DNA of 32,161 nt from the NCBI GenBank assembly GCA_018401455.1, contig JAGYKU010000031.1, positions 1-32,161 on the forward strand. The letters run 5' to 3'. Under the pieces are notes generated by a model that saw nothing but the letters and a program-made list of their open reading frames with translations, did no database searches and was not told where the DNA came from. The position numbers were made by a program, and so were the translations under genes. The first letter of the stretch is position 1. The number at the start of each line of letters is the position of its first letter. The DNA is from Flavobacteriales bacterium. Lineage in GTDB: Bacteria; Bacteroidota; Bacteroidia; Flavobacteriales_D; Parvicellaceae. Positions 1-8,273 of the stretch are shown here, piece by piece.

Positions 1-1
1 A

Positions 2-1078
2 AAAGGAATAAAATCAGGTATTCATACCATTAGAAATATTTTAATGAATGACAATGTTCCTGAATACGCTGAAGAACTTGTTGAGTTGAGCAAAAAAATC
101 AAAATTTGGAAATTATTTGCATTGATAGCCACGATTTTGATTGTTGCCTTAACTATATATGTAAGTCCAACAGGAAAAACCTTATTAACTGTTGTTATCA
201 TCGGAATTTGTTGTTTGATTTTAGCAGCAATAAGTTATGGAATGTTTGCAAGTGACAAATATCCAAGTTCTTTCATTTGGACGCTTTTCACAATTTTGTC
301 ATGTATATCGTTTATTGTAAATGCATTTATTTTGCTCAAAAAAGAGACTGATAAAATATGGGTTTTTGCCATACTTATTATACTTTCGGTACCTATACCG
401 TTCGTTGGGCTTTATCTTTATGGTTACCACACTTTGGTTTTTGTTTACTTAATTGGAGCATCAATTGTATTTGGCTCGTTTTTAATTATGTATGCAATTA
501 CATTTTTAGTGCCCGATCCTTATGTAAAGTATAAAGTTTTAAAAATGTTTAAACTAGATATTTTTACATATATCTTTCCTTTACCCATGTATATTGTAGA
601 TTTATTGGTAGAACAACAATTAGAAAGTTGGAGAAATAGACCGAGATTCAGTAAAAAAACAGGGCTTGAAATGCGAAAATTATGTGAAGTAGAAGATGAT
701 GCATTCCTCAAAGCAACTCAAGTTTCAGAAGAGAATGTAAAATCTGTAGATTATGATGTGTGGATTTCTGATGAACCTGATGATGTTTTAATTTTAAAAT
801 ATGTAACGTGGTTTTCAGGCTATAGCAATTGTTCAAAATGTAAAGCAAAAACATGGTACTTGGTCTATGACAGAACCATTACAGCAGCAACTTATTCCTC
901 TTCTGGATCTGGAGAAAGAAAAAAAGCTTGTGCACATTGTAAGCATCAAGAAATTAGCACTTACACTATCGCTCAACTTCAAGAATCTAGTTCTTCTTCG
1001 AGTTCTTCATCTTCTTCTGGAGGTGGATCATGGGGAGGAGGAAGCTCAGGAGGCGGAGGGTCTTCGAGTAGGTGGTGA
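2..1078 (+). CDS. TPM-domain membrane protein, 5' end outside the window
   Basis: The first ATG is at 44, but the frame is open back to base 2. The codons before that ATG read KGIKSGIHTIRNIL, which resembles the end of a TPM domain (usual ending like GIKAGVDAI), so the gene most likely starts upstream and this is its C-terminal part. Counting from the ATG, about six hydrophobic segments lie between residues 20 and 195. A soluble region follows with two CxxC pairs (CSKC near 272, CAHC near 302), consistent with a zinc ribbon. The tail is almost pure Ser and Gly and ends SSSRW, as is common in YgcG-type TPM proteins. TPM proteins are often membrane-anchored with the TPM domain outside the cytoplasm; the role of this one is unknown. 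The family call rests on the last TPM residues plus the overall architecture. Confidence 0.72.
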   Translation, partial: KGIKSGIHTIRNILMNDNVPEYAEELVELSKKIKIWKLFALIATILIVALTIYVSPTGKTLLTVVIIGICCLILAAISYGMFASDKYPSSFIWTLFTILSCISFIVNAFILLKKETDKIWVFAILIILSVPIPFVGLYLYGYHTLVFVYLIGASIVFGSFLIMYAITFLVPDPYVKYKVLKMFKLDIFTYIFPLPMYIVDLLVEQQLESWRNRPRFSKKTGLEMRKLCEVEDDAFLKATQVSEENVKSVDYDVWISDEPDDVLILKYVTWFSGYSNCSKCKAKTWYLVYDRTITAATYSSSGSGERKKACAHCKHQEISTYTIAQLQESSSSSSSSSSSGGGSWGGGSSGGGGSSSRW

Positions 1079-1084
1079 TTTGTT

Positions 1085-1155
1085 AATTTGAAAATGAGGC
1101 AATTTGAAAATGGGGCAATTTGAAGATTTGAAAATGAAGCAATTTGAAGATTTAA
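1085..1155. repeat. Short tandem repeat, unit about 16 bp
   Basis: Imperfect tandem copies of AATTTGAAAATGRGGC: two full units (1085-1100 and 1101-1116), a short unit AATTTGAAG, another near-full unit (1126-1140) and a final AATTTGAAGATTT. It begins a few bases after the TPM gene stop. No coding frame is evident. Such A/T-rich slippage repeats are common between genes in this phylum. Confidence 0.75.
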
Positions 1156-1297
1156 ATAATCAAACCTACAACTTCTTGTCGTTTTCCCCATAGCTCAAAC
1201 TCGGGTCAGTCAACACTACATTCACGTGTCTGCCCTATGGCTGAAATTTTGCCTATCGTCAATCCGAATGTTTAGTTGTTGGATGCAGTTTTTTTAT

Positions 1298-1674
1298 TTA
1301 CTGTTTTTTTAGAATTGAATCTATTCTTACCTTTTCAGAATGATTACGAATTTCAGTTTTTTCAAAAACACTTCCCTGAGGCCATAAAAGTTTTGCTTTA
1401 ACTGCTTTATAGTGAAATTCATCGAGGTCACTTTCTTCAAGTTGGTCGTATGCGAAAATTCGCCATTTAGTGATTTTAAATGACCAAAAAAGCCAAGTTA
1501 TAATTAATGTAAAACCCATACCAATTAAAAGAGAATAAAATGTAATAAATTTGAGTCCAGTCAATATAAGAAGAGGAAGTGTAATGGCAATTGTAATAAG
1601 AGAAATTGGGCGATTAATTTTTTATGACCTTGTCTAATTAGTTCTTGGATAATCTCTTCGCTTTGTTGTTCCAT
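1298..1674 (-). CDS. Small two-helix membrane protein, apparent frameshift
   Basis: An 88-residue frame (1298-1564) begins inside a hydrophobic stretch. Reading further upstream on the minus strand, ATG at 1674-1672 gives MEQQSEEIIQELIRQGHKK, and the frame breaks at an A6 run (1618-1623 on the plus strand). Adding one A joins the halves through INRPISLITIAITLPLLILT, giving about 125 residues. The product has a charged N-terminus, two transmembrane segments and a cytosolic tail with the phrase KITKWRIFAYDQ and an acidic/aromatic C-terminus ending FEKTEIRNHSEK. I recognise the general style of small Bacteroidota membrane proteins with a WRIxA motif after the second helix but know no function. 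The break lies in a homopolymer, so a base-calling error is the simplest explanation. Confidence 0.6.
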
Positions 1675-1735
1675 TTTAACTTTTGATATTTATTGCACCC
1701 CAAAATCTGTCTAAACACCACCTCCTATTATTTAT

Positions 1736-1771
1736 AACATCATCATATTGGATGCAAGTCCAAAAAGTAAC
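1736..1771 (+). pseudogene. 12-codon relic of a sulfurtransferase gene
   Basis: These 36 bases encode NIIILDASPKSN followed at once by TAA. The same 12 residues occur near the N-terminus of the intact sulfurtransferase (codons at 3773-3808). The two DNA copies differ at three bases, all at third codon positions (AAT/AAC, CCC/CCA, AAT/AAC). The flanking sequence no longer resembles the gene. The pattern suggests a leftover piece of a diverged paralogue rather than a fresh copy, but it is short. Confidence 0.5.
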
Positions 1772-1772
1772 T

Positions 1773-1792
1773 AAAAAGTTGCTTATCGCAAC
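1773..1792 (-). terminator. Intrinsic terminator candidate for the 1814-3380 gene
   Basis: On the minus strand the sequence reads GTTGC-GATAA-GCAAC followed by TTTTT. It lies 20 bases past the stop of the minus-strand gene ending at 1814. The stem is only 5 bp, so it is modest. Confidence 0.45.
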
Positions 1793-1813
1793 GAGTTTTG
1801 TTTTTATTCAGAA

Positions 1814-3380
1814 TTAAAGTTCCAATTTGCCAAGTTTATAAAGTCTGGGGGTTCTAGCAAAAAGAATCATTTCAGAGCCTCTTAAGTAACCACTAAACTT
1901 TGGTCTTAGAATAAATTTATCCTTAGCATTTTTAAACAAAGGAGTTCTTTCGATATCTCCTTTTTCGTTAATTTTTATCAATATCGGAATCGCTTTTTTC
2001 ATCTTTACATTTTTCATCTTTCGTAATGTGGGTTGTGGTGTTTCTTTATATTGGAATGTTTTTAGGATTGTCGTTGTATACTAAAAATATATTTCCGTTT
2101 TTATGACCAAATGCAAATGAAGAATAATATCCATTATCATTTACAGTGTGTTGTCTTTTTGGAACTCTAGTAGTCCAAGAAACTTTGCCTTCAGGATTTA
2201 TTCTCGTAACAATAATGTCGTGATATAGATAGTTGTGAGTGCAAGTTTGTCTCCCTGTTTTAGGGTCGGTATGACATCGTTCAAAATATTTATAATACTC
2301 TGAAACAAAAGATAAACTGTTGTCTTTATGTAATACTATGTCACGAATTTCATAATTAAATAAGCCATATTCTTTATCCGCTTTCTTGTCGCCTACGAAG
2401 TAACTCACAAACTCTTTTGAAAACTCTTTAAATTCGGACTTTATTATTTGTTTTGTTTGGGTACTTACCTCATAAAAAAAGACTCCTTTAGCTGAGATGG
2501 TTTTTCCATCAGCATAAAACCCAACAATTTTTATAGCTTCGTCAGAAACTGAAATAGCCATCTCTGTAGGGCGTTGTGTACTTTTCATTTTTAAATCTAA
2601 TTCTGTTAATTCTTTAGTTACAGGATCATAGACTAATACAATTTTTTTACCATGAGGATTGTCTGTGTTTTTTCTTTTTACACCTTTTTCTAGTTCTTCA
2701 AGGATGGTTGCGATCATGTAAACATTATTGTTGGCATCTAGAAAATAACCGTGTACAGCAAACTCTTTATCTAAAAAAGGAAGCACAATTTCTGCTTCCC
2801 ATTCTATTTTTAAATCTTTGTTATATACTTTATATTTAAATTTTTCATTGTTATATTTTTCAAATGGTGGGTTTTCGTAAACCAAAAATGAAGTGAAGTT
2901 TGCAGAAACTACAAAATCAAAAAAGCCTTTTCTTCTGAATTTTGCGGCTTGTATTTCACCTAATTCAACAATGTCAGATTTCGATTCTCCTTTTGTATTT
3001 AAAACTTGTCCATAAGCAAAAGATTTTTTTTCTTTTTTATCGTAATAGGAAGAAAAAACAATTATTTCTTTATCGAGCATTATTATTTCTTCCAGTTTGA
3101 TTTCTTTCTCTTTGTGTTTTTTTAATGTAAAAATGTTTGAACTTTCAAAATTTAGTTGGGCATTAAAATTATAGATTACATTTATGAAATTAGAACTTAA
3201 AAGTAAAGGGCTTTTCTTTACATTATCTTTTCCATAAAGTATATAATTGTTTTTATCTTTTCCAATTAGTACATCAGGACTTCCAGTTTTATATTCGCGA
3301 ACATTACCCCATTTTATTTCAGACTGACTAGTTAATGAGAATGTAGAAATAAGAATAGTTAAAATTAAAAGGTGTTTCAT
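1814..3380 (-). CDS. Secreted protein of unknown function, one apparent frameshift
   Basis: A 467-residue frame (2046-3449) ends YNDNPKNIPI, and a separate 67-residue frame (1814-2017) lies just downstream. Reading that second frame back past its ATG gives QYKETPQPTLRK directly after the NIP codons. One missing base near 2057-2060 therefore splits a single gene of about 520 residues. I place the start at ATG 3380, because MKHLLILTILISTFSLTSQ is a clean signal peptide while the 23 residues before it are not. The mature protein begins SEIKWGNVREY and is rich in beta-type segments, with phrases such as NYILYG, NVYMIATI and NIFLVYND at blade-like spacing, suggesting a repeated beta structure. It ends GKLEL. 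I cannot assign a domain or function. It is transcribed away from the sulfurtransferase gene. Confidence 0.65.
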
Positions 3381-3721
3381 AATTCTATAGTTTTTTTGGT
3401 AAAAATAGAAAAATTTACTAAACGAATGCATTTTTTTGAAAATCTTCAATTAAACCAGTATATTTATATGAATATTAAAAATCAAGGTAAAATATGATTA
3501 ATTGAGGTCAGGTCGATTGACTTTCGTATGTTTTGAATTGATTTTGACAAAAATCGATAACAAAATAGAAAGTTGTATCGTGACTTTTTGACGGTAAAAT
3601 AGAAGTACAAATACGATTAATAGATGCTCCTTATTTTAAAGAAAGCAACAAAAAATGCAATAGTTTTGGCAAAGATTAATAAATTGCACATGAAAAATAT
3701 AAACCTCATTAACAATAGAAA
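3381..3721. other. Divergent intergenic region with a weak promoter candidate
   Basis: This 341-bp gap separates two divergent genes and has no credible ORF. On the plus strand TAGTTTTG (3661-3668) fits the Bacteroidota -7 consensus TAnnTTTG and lies 53 bases before the sulfurtransferase ATG. I see no good TTG box 17-23 bp upstream of it, so the promoter call is weak. Confidence 0.35.
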
Positions 3722-4555
3722 ATGAACACTACAGTAACTTGCGAATGGCTCAATGAACATCTGAACGATAGCAATATCATCATATTGGATGCAAGTCCCA
3801 AAAGTAATGTTTCGGGATTAGAAAACCAACTAGAAAATTTGCAAATTCCGAATGCTAGATATTTAGATTTAGCCCAAGATTTTAGCCTTCCCAATGCTGA
3901 GTTTCCTAATACTTTTCCCACGGTAGCGCAGTTCGAAAAAGCAGCACAACAATTGGGAATTAATTCCAATAGTATATTGGTGATTTACGACAATCTAGGC
4001 ATTTATAGCAGCCCTAGAGTTTGGTGGATGTTTCAAACCATGGGGCATCAACAGACTTTTGTGCTGGATGGTGGTTTGCCAGAATGGGTGGCTAAAGGTT
4101 ATGAAACCACCACTTCAATTCCTGCAACAAATGAGTTCAAAAATGGGAATTTCAAAGCCAACTTCAAAGAACAACAAGTTAAAGATTTTACTTTTATGGA
4201 ATCCAACATCCTTTCCAATGAATGTTTGGTAATAGACGCTCGTTCTACTGGCAGGTTTAACGGTACGGCTCCAGAACCAAGAGCAGGATTAAGAAGTGGC
4301 GCCATACCCAATTCGATTAATTTACCTTTTCAAGAAGTCTTGCACGAAGGCAAACTAAAAAATCCTTCTGAATTGCAAAATTTATTTCAACCAGCGACTA
4401 CAGCACAAAAACCTTTGGTTTTTACCTGTGGCTCTGGACTCACAGCTTGTATTATTTTATTGGCAGCAGCACACATTGGTATAGAAAACAGTGCTGTTTA
4501 TGACGGCTCTTGGACGGAGTGGGCTACGAAGAAACCTACCTATCCCACCCAGTAA
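3722..4555 (+). CDS. Two-domain rhodanese-type sulfurtransferase (3-mercaptopyruvate/thiosulfate sulfurtransferase family)
   Basis: The 277-residue length is typical of tandem-rhodanese sulfurtransferases, which move sulfur from 3-mercaptopyruvate or thiosulfate to thiophilic acceptors in the cytoplasm. The N-terminal, non-catalytic rhodanese domain covers about residues 5-120 (LDASPKSN, NARYLDL, VIYDNLGIYSSPRVWWMF, VLDGGLPEWVAKG). The C-terminal domain has VIDARSTGRFNG, a GAIPNSINLPF segment and the active-site loop CGSGLTA, with Cys236 as predicted nucleophile. CGSG(V/L)TA is closer to the mercaptopyruvate type than to the CRKGVT of thiosulfate rhodanese, but substrate cannot be settled from sequence. 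It ends SWTEWATKK. Its last 20 bases overlap the 3' end of the convergent PhoX-like gene. Confidence 0.93.
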   Translation: MNTTVTCEWLNEHLNDSNIIILDASPKSNVSGLENQLENLQIPNARYLDLAQDFSLPNAEFPNTFPTVAQFEKAAQQLGINSNSILVIYDNLGIYSSPRVWWMFQTMGHQQTFVLDGGLPEWVAKGYETTTSIPATNEFKNGNFKANFKEQQVKDFTFMESNILSNECLVIDARSTGRFNGTAPEPRAGLRSGAIPNSINLPFQEVLHEGKLKNPSELQNLFQPATTAQKPLVFTCGSGLTACIILLAAAHIGIENSAVYDGSWTEWATKKPTYPTQ

Positions 4556-6098
4556 TTGCAACTGTAATAGAACGGTTGTATGGATCGCCATTGGATGCGT
4601 GTGGATGCTGCACATTCAGAAAAAGCGTACTGCCATCAGGAGACATAATTCCGCCTGTGAGTTCTGCGCCCATAGGTGCAATCGCAAATCTTTTTAAATC
4701 TTCCAAAGTAGGTTGTTCAATGCTCAAGTCCAAGAGGTATAATTCACAGTAATATTTGTTCTTTTTATAAGCGTGTTCTGCCACTCTTCCTTTGTCATTT
4801 CCATTGATATCTTCGTGAATGATGAGATAATCTTTTCCTCCTATTCTTGCAGGCGTCACGCAATCTGGATTTGAAAAAACAGTAGCGCCATCTTTGGCAA
4901 TACCACCTTCGAGATGTGTAAGCATAAAGTCAGTTTCTGTATCAAAAACCAAAAGCCTTCCATGAACATCTCTCACAATGTTTCCTTCTGCTTTTCTTTG
5001 TAAAGCATGAGAAATATTTCCACCTTGCTTAATTCTGTTGCTCCAATTGGTTTCGTCATGTCCTGTTTCTCCAATGTAAATTTTGTTGCCAACTCTTCCC
5101 AACCATTCGTGACGCATATACATCGTTGCGCCCAACTCGATAGCAGCATCTCTGGCTCTTATCATCGTGGCGGTATCTCTAGCCAATGGCAACCAAGTTC
5201 CGGCAGTTCCTTCTGTTTCTCCTTGTTTGTATGCATATAATTGCCCTTGAGAATAATCTAATTCTTTATCAGCTACAAATTTAAAAAACACTGCAGGTTC
5301 GTAATCATCAGATAAATAAACTGTTTTGTTATCTTCCATGAATTCTAAATCTTCATGAAAATACCTTCCCATAGCAATCATTTTTTGTGTTGCTTTTCTC
5401 GTTTTAGGATCTACTTCTACCACATATCCAATGTTTTGCCAGTAGTCCAAATTTCCAACACTGTCCGTTTTGGTGTGTCCTTTACCTTTTCTATTAATAG
5501 TAGCATTGTCTTTCGGTTCGTATTCCTCACAGGTATAAATCATTCCATTAGGGCCAACAGCACCACCACAGTTTCTGTCCGTATTTCCCACACCAGAAAA
5601 ATCTACATGTTCATATTCTGAGAGCATATTCCATTGGTTGTTTTCATCTTTGGCAATTTTAAACATCGTTGCACCTCCACCATCACCCAAATTAGGGTCT
5701 GCATATTTAGTTTCATGACTCACGAAAAGCCATCCTGTACTAGGATTGTCTTCATCAGGAATAAAAGCCAACTGATCGTGATTTCCTTTTGCTGGATGTT
5801 TGCTTCCGTCTGCTTTGGTCACTAAATCGATTTTTTCAGAAAATAAAATCTGAATTTTAAAACCTTCTGGCACTAATAAAACATTGTGTGTAAAACTTGT
5901 GTCCAAAGGCGTGAAAATACTGTCCAGAGGAATCGTTTGCACAACAGGTTCTAACTTAAGTGTATCTTCTGATGTTGAAATTTCTTTGGTTTCTTTAGTT
6001 TGTGTTTCTGCCCCTTTGTCTTCATCTTGTCCACATGATGAAAGAAGAATTCCACAACTTAAACTAATCGATAGTAAGGTTAGGGTTTTGTTAATCAT
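4536..6098 (-). CDS. PhoX-like (DUF839) phosphatase lipoprotein
   Basis: This 520-residue protein has a lipoprotein signal: hydrophobic segment, then LSSC with Cys22 as lipidation site, followed by an acidic GQDEDKGAE stretch that could favour surface export in this phylum. The body matches the PhoX/DUF839 family: LFVSHET, RNCGGAVGPNGMIYTCEEYEP, HEDLEFMEDNKTVYLSDDYE, and near the C-terminus GGIMSPDGSTLFLNVQHP. Family members are metal-dependent extracytoplasmic phosphomonoesterases with a beta-propeller fold; several are induced by phosphate limitation. I see no obvious Pho box upstream because the gene is embedded in an operon. Its ATG overlaps the lgt stop by 8 bp, so translation is probably coupled. 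Family membership is solid; phosphatase activity is inferred. Confidence 0.88.
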   Translation of the reverse strand: MINKTLTLLSISLSCGILLSSCGQDEDKGAETQTKETKEISTSEDTLKLEPVVQTIPLDSIFTPLDTSFTHNVLLVPEGFKIQILFSEKIDLVTKADGSKHPAKGNHDQLAFIPDEDNPSTGWLFVSHETKYADPNLGDGGGATMFKIAKDENNQWNMLSEYEHVDFSGVGNTDRNCGGAVGPNGMIYTCEEYEPKDNATINRKGKGHTKTDSVGNLDYWQNIGYVVEVDPKTRKATQKMIAMGRYFHEDLEFMEDNKTVYLSDDYEPAVFFKFVADKELDYSQGQLYAYKQGETEGTAGTWLPLARDTATMIRARDAAIELGATMYMRHEWLGRVGNKIYIGETGHDETNWSNRIKQGGNISHALQRKAEGNIVRDVHGRLLVFDTETDFMLTHLEGGIAKDGATVFSNPDCVTPARIGGKDYLIIHEDINGNDKGRVAEHAYKKNKYYCELYLLDLSIEQPTLEDLKRFAIAPMGAELTGGIMSPDGSTLFLNVQHPHASNGDPYNRSITVAITGWDR

Positions 6099-7221
6099 TT
6101 TCGTTTTTATTTTGAATGTTTACTAATGTATCTTTTTCAGGAATTTTAAAGGCTCTATACATAATCAAAATTCCAATAATCGTTGGAACAATACTCAACC
6201 ACTGACCCATGTTCAAAACAGCATCATCGCTCAAGGTTTGGTGTTCTTTCCAAAATTCTATGATGAATCTTGCGCCAAAAAGCAAGACCAGAAAGAGACC
6301 AAACAACAATCCTTCTTTCTTGTACCATTGTTTTTTCCAATAGCCAAACATCATCACCAAAAAGATGATAAGATAAGAAAATGCTTCCCAAATTTGGGTA
6401 GGAATTCTAGGAATAATCCTTACTTCAAATTGAAACATTCCAGAATTTGCATTCACACTATAAGTTTCTTTGGCATCACTGTAAAAAGCGATGTGATCTT
6501 CTTTGGCGTCAAAATTACTTTTGAGAATAGATTTTACCGAATTGCTCACGCCTTGAAGGTAAGTTTCGTCAATATTGGACTTAGATTGAACTTTCACAAT
6601 CATATTTCCAATGGGACCTTTGTCATCGCTGCCAGTTTCTATAATTTCTATTTCAGCAACATCCAAACTTCCTTGAGAAGCATGGTCGATGTAACCAATC
6701 ACTTTGTTTTGGGCTTCGTATTTAAAAAACAAGGCAATATTACTGTCGCTTTGTGTACCAATTATTTCAGAATTCATTAGGTTTCCAACTCTTATCAAAC
6801 AAGCGGCAATTGCCACTGTTACCACGACTTTGTCACCAGCCCAAAGAAAAGATTTTTTCGAAACTCTTTTACTGTACAGCCAAATGGCAATCACCACACC
6901 AATCAAACCTCCATGACTTGCCAAACCACCTTCCCATATTTTGATGATTTCCATCCAATGTTCGGAAGTTAAGTAATAATCGGGTTGGTAGAAAATAACA
7001 TGTCCCAGTCTTGCGCCCAAAATGGCACCAACCATTACGTAGATAAAAATTTTATCTGTATAAGAATCTGGCGCATTGTCGTTTTTCATCATTTTTTTCA
7101 TGAGAAAAAGCCCCACAAAAAAACTTAATGCCCAAGTGATGCCATAGTATCTCACCATCAAAGGCGATTCTATAATGTTGGGATTCACATCCCAGACTAT
7201 GTATGCTAAAAAATTGTTCAA
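6091..7221 (-). CDS. lgt: Prolipoprotein diacylglyceryl transferase
   Basis: Lgt moves diacylglycerol from phosphatidylglycerol to the lipobox cysteine of prolipoproteins in the inner membrane. Visible signatures are RYYGITWALSF near the N-terminus, GARLGHVIFYQP (about 69-80), WEGGLASHGGLIG with His103, and RVGNLMNSEIIG with Arg144, Asn147, Glu152 and Gly155, which match the essential residues of the E. coli enzyme in spacing. The C-terminal GARFIIEFWKE supplies the later Arg and Glu. At 376 residues it is about 85 longer than E. coli Lgt; the extra sequence is a soluble-looking segment between about 160 and 265. The usual PRHPTQLYE motif reads PRIPTQIWEA here. It lies 7 bp after the dehydrogenase gene and overlaps the PhoX-like gene by 8 bp (ATGATTAA). 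Confidence 0.95.
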   Translation of the reverse strand: MNNFLAYIVWDVNPNIIESPLMVRYYGITWALSFFVGLFLMKKMMKNDNAPDSYTDKIFIYVMVGAILGARLGHVIFYQPDYYLTSEHWMEIIKIWEGGLASHGGLIGVVIAIWLYSKRVSKKSFLWAGDKVVVTVAIAACLIRVGNLMNSEIIGTQSDSNIALFFKYEAQNKVIGYIDHASQGSLDVAEIEIIETGSDDKGPIGNMIVKVQSKSNIDETYLQGVSNSVKSILKSNFDAKEDHIAFYSDAKETYSVNANSGMFQFEVRIIPRIPTQIWEAFSYLIIFLVMMFGYWKKQWYKKEGLLFGLFLVLLFGARFIIEFWKEHQTLSDDAVLNMGQWLSIVPTIIGILIMYRAFKIPEKDTLVNIQNKNEND

Positions 7222-7228
7222 AAGAGTG

Positions 7229-8119
7229 TTATTTCTTAAAGTTATTTGCTACTATTAAATCTTTAGTTCCGTGTGTCCAAGAATAGAAACCTTCTCCAGA
7301 TTTCACACCTAGTTTACCAGCGGTAACCATATTCACCAACAAAGGACAAGGCGCATATTTTGCGGTTCCGTATCCATCTTGAAGTACTTTCAAAATAGCC
7401 AAACAAACATCCAAACCAATAAAATCTGCCAGTTGAAGAGGTCCCATTGGGTGCGCCATTCCGAGTTTCATCACGGTATCTATTTCTTCAACACCAGCAG
7501 TTCCTTCGTGCAAAGTAATAATCGCTTCATTGATCATTGGCATTAAAATTTTATTCGCAACAAATCCTGGATAATCATTTACCTCAACAGGGACTTTTCC
7601 TAGAGATTTTGAAGTTTCCATAATAATATTTAAAACCTCATCAGTAGTAGAATAACCTCTGATGATTTCCACCAATTTCATCACTGGAACAGGATTCATA
7701 AAATGCATTCCAATCACCTTTTCTGGTCTTGAAGTCACCGCTGCAATTTTGGTAATTGAGATTGAACTTGTGTTGGTACTTAAAATTGCTTTTGCAGGAG
7801 CACATTCATCCAGTTGTTTGAATATTTTTAATTTCAGGTCTACATTTTCTGTAGCAGCTTCCACCACTAAATCTGCATTTTTGACACCTTCAGCAGTTGA
7901 GGTAAATGTTTGGATGTTCGCCAAAGTAGTTTGTTTGTCTGCTTCAGATATTTTTTCTTTAGCCACCATTCTGTCTAGGTTTTTGGTAATGGTATTTATA
8001 CCTCTACTCAAAGATTCCTCAGAAATATCTACTAGACTTACTTTATAACCCGATTGAGCGAATACATGAGCGATTCCATTGCCCATTGTTCCTGCTCCTA
8101 TTACTGAAATGTTTTGCAT
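7229..8119 (-). CDS. 3-hydroxybutyryl-CoA dehydrogenase
   Basis: This 296-residue protein oxidises (S)-3-hydroxyacyl-CoA to 3-ketoacyl-CoA with NAD(P), or the reverse, in short-chain fatty acid metabolism. The N-terminal Rossmann motif is VIGAGTMGNGIAHVFA (residues 6-21), with Asp31 at the end of beta-2 in SLVDIS. The catalytic dyad is visible as His139 in GMHFMNPVPVMKLVEII and Glu151, 12 residues later as in the family. NDYPGFVANKILMPMINEA and GLDVCLAIL mark the C-terminal helical domain, and the end has the usual GEGFYSW. It is the first gene of a minus-strand operon with lgt and the PhoX-like gene. Symbols hbd, paaH or mmgB could apply; sequence does not distinguish them. A candidate promoter lies in the direct repeat just upstream. 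Confidence 0.94.
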   Translation of the reverse strand: MQNISVIGAGTMGNGIAHVFAQSGYKVSLVDISEESLSRGINTITKNLDRMVAKEKISEADKQTTLANIQTFTSTAEGVKNADLVVEAATENVDLKLKIFKQLDECAPAKAILSTNTSSISITKIAAVTSRPEKVIGMHFMNPVPVMKLVEIIRGYSTTDEVLNIIMETSKSLGKVPVEVNDYPGFVANKILMPMINEAIITLHEGTAGVEEIDTVMKLGMAHPMGPLQLADFIGLDVCLAILKVLQDGYGTAKYAPCPLLVNMVTAGKLGVKSGEGFYSWTHGTKDLIVANNFKK

Positions 8120-8130
8120 ATATCTTAATA

Positions 8131-8220
8131 TTTTAATTTTCTTTTGCGAAGATACATATTTGAATTAAGAACGAATATAGGAACGCCAAGCAAATTTAAA
8201 TTGGCAACAATAATTTAATG
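8131..8220. repeat. Direct repeat copy 1 (90 bp), upstream of the dehydrogenase gene
   Basis: Matches 9199-9287 in the same orientation with five mismatches and one 1-base gap; a core of 31 bases starting CGAAGATACATATTTG is identical. On the minus strand it holds TATCTTCG (8147-8154), a reasonable -7 box about 28 bp before the dehydrogenase ATG, so the repeat may be a duplicated promoter segment. Confidence 0.85.
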
Positions 8221-8273
8221 GTTCTAGTTGTTAAAAGTTGAAAGTTAAATGTTGAAGGTTTTTCATTTCAAAA

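Noticed and set aside
5007-6126. Several plus-strand open frames opposite the PhoX-like gene
   Set aside because: Low-complexity Ser/Phe/Ile antisense frames over a clearly real gene.
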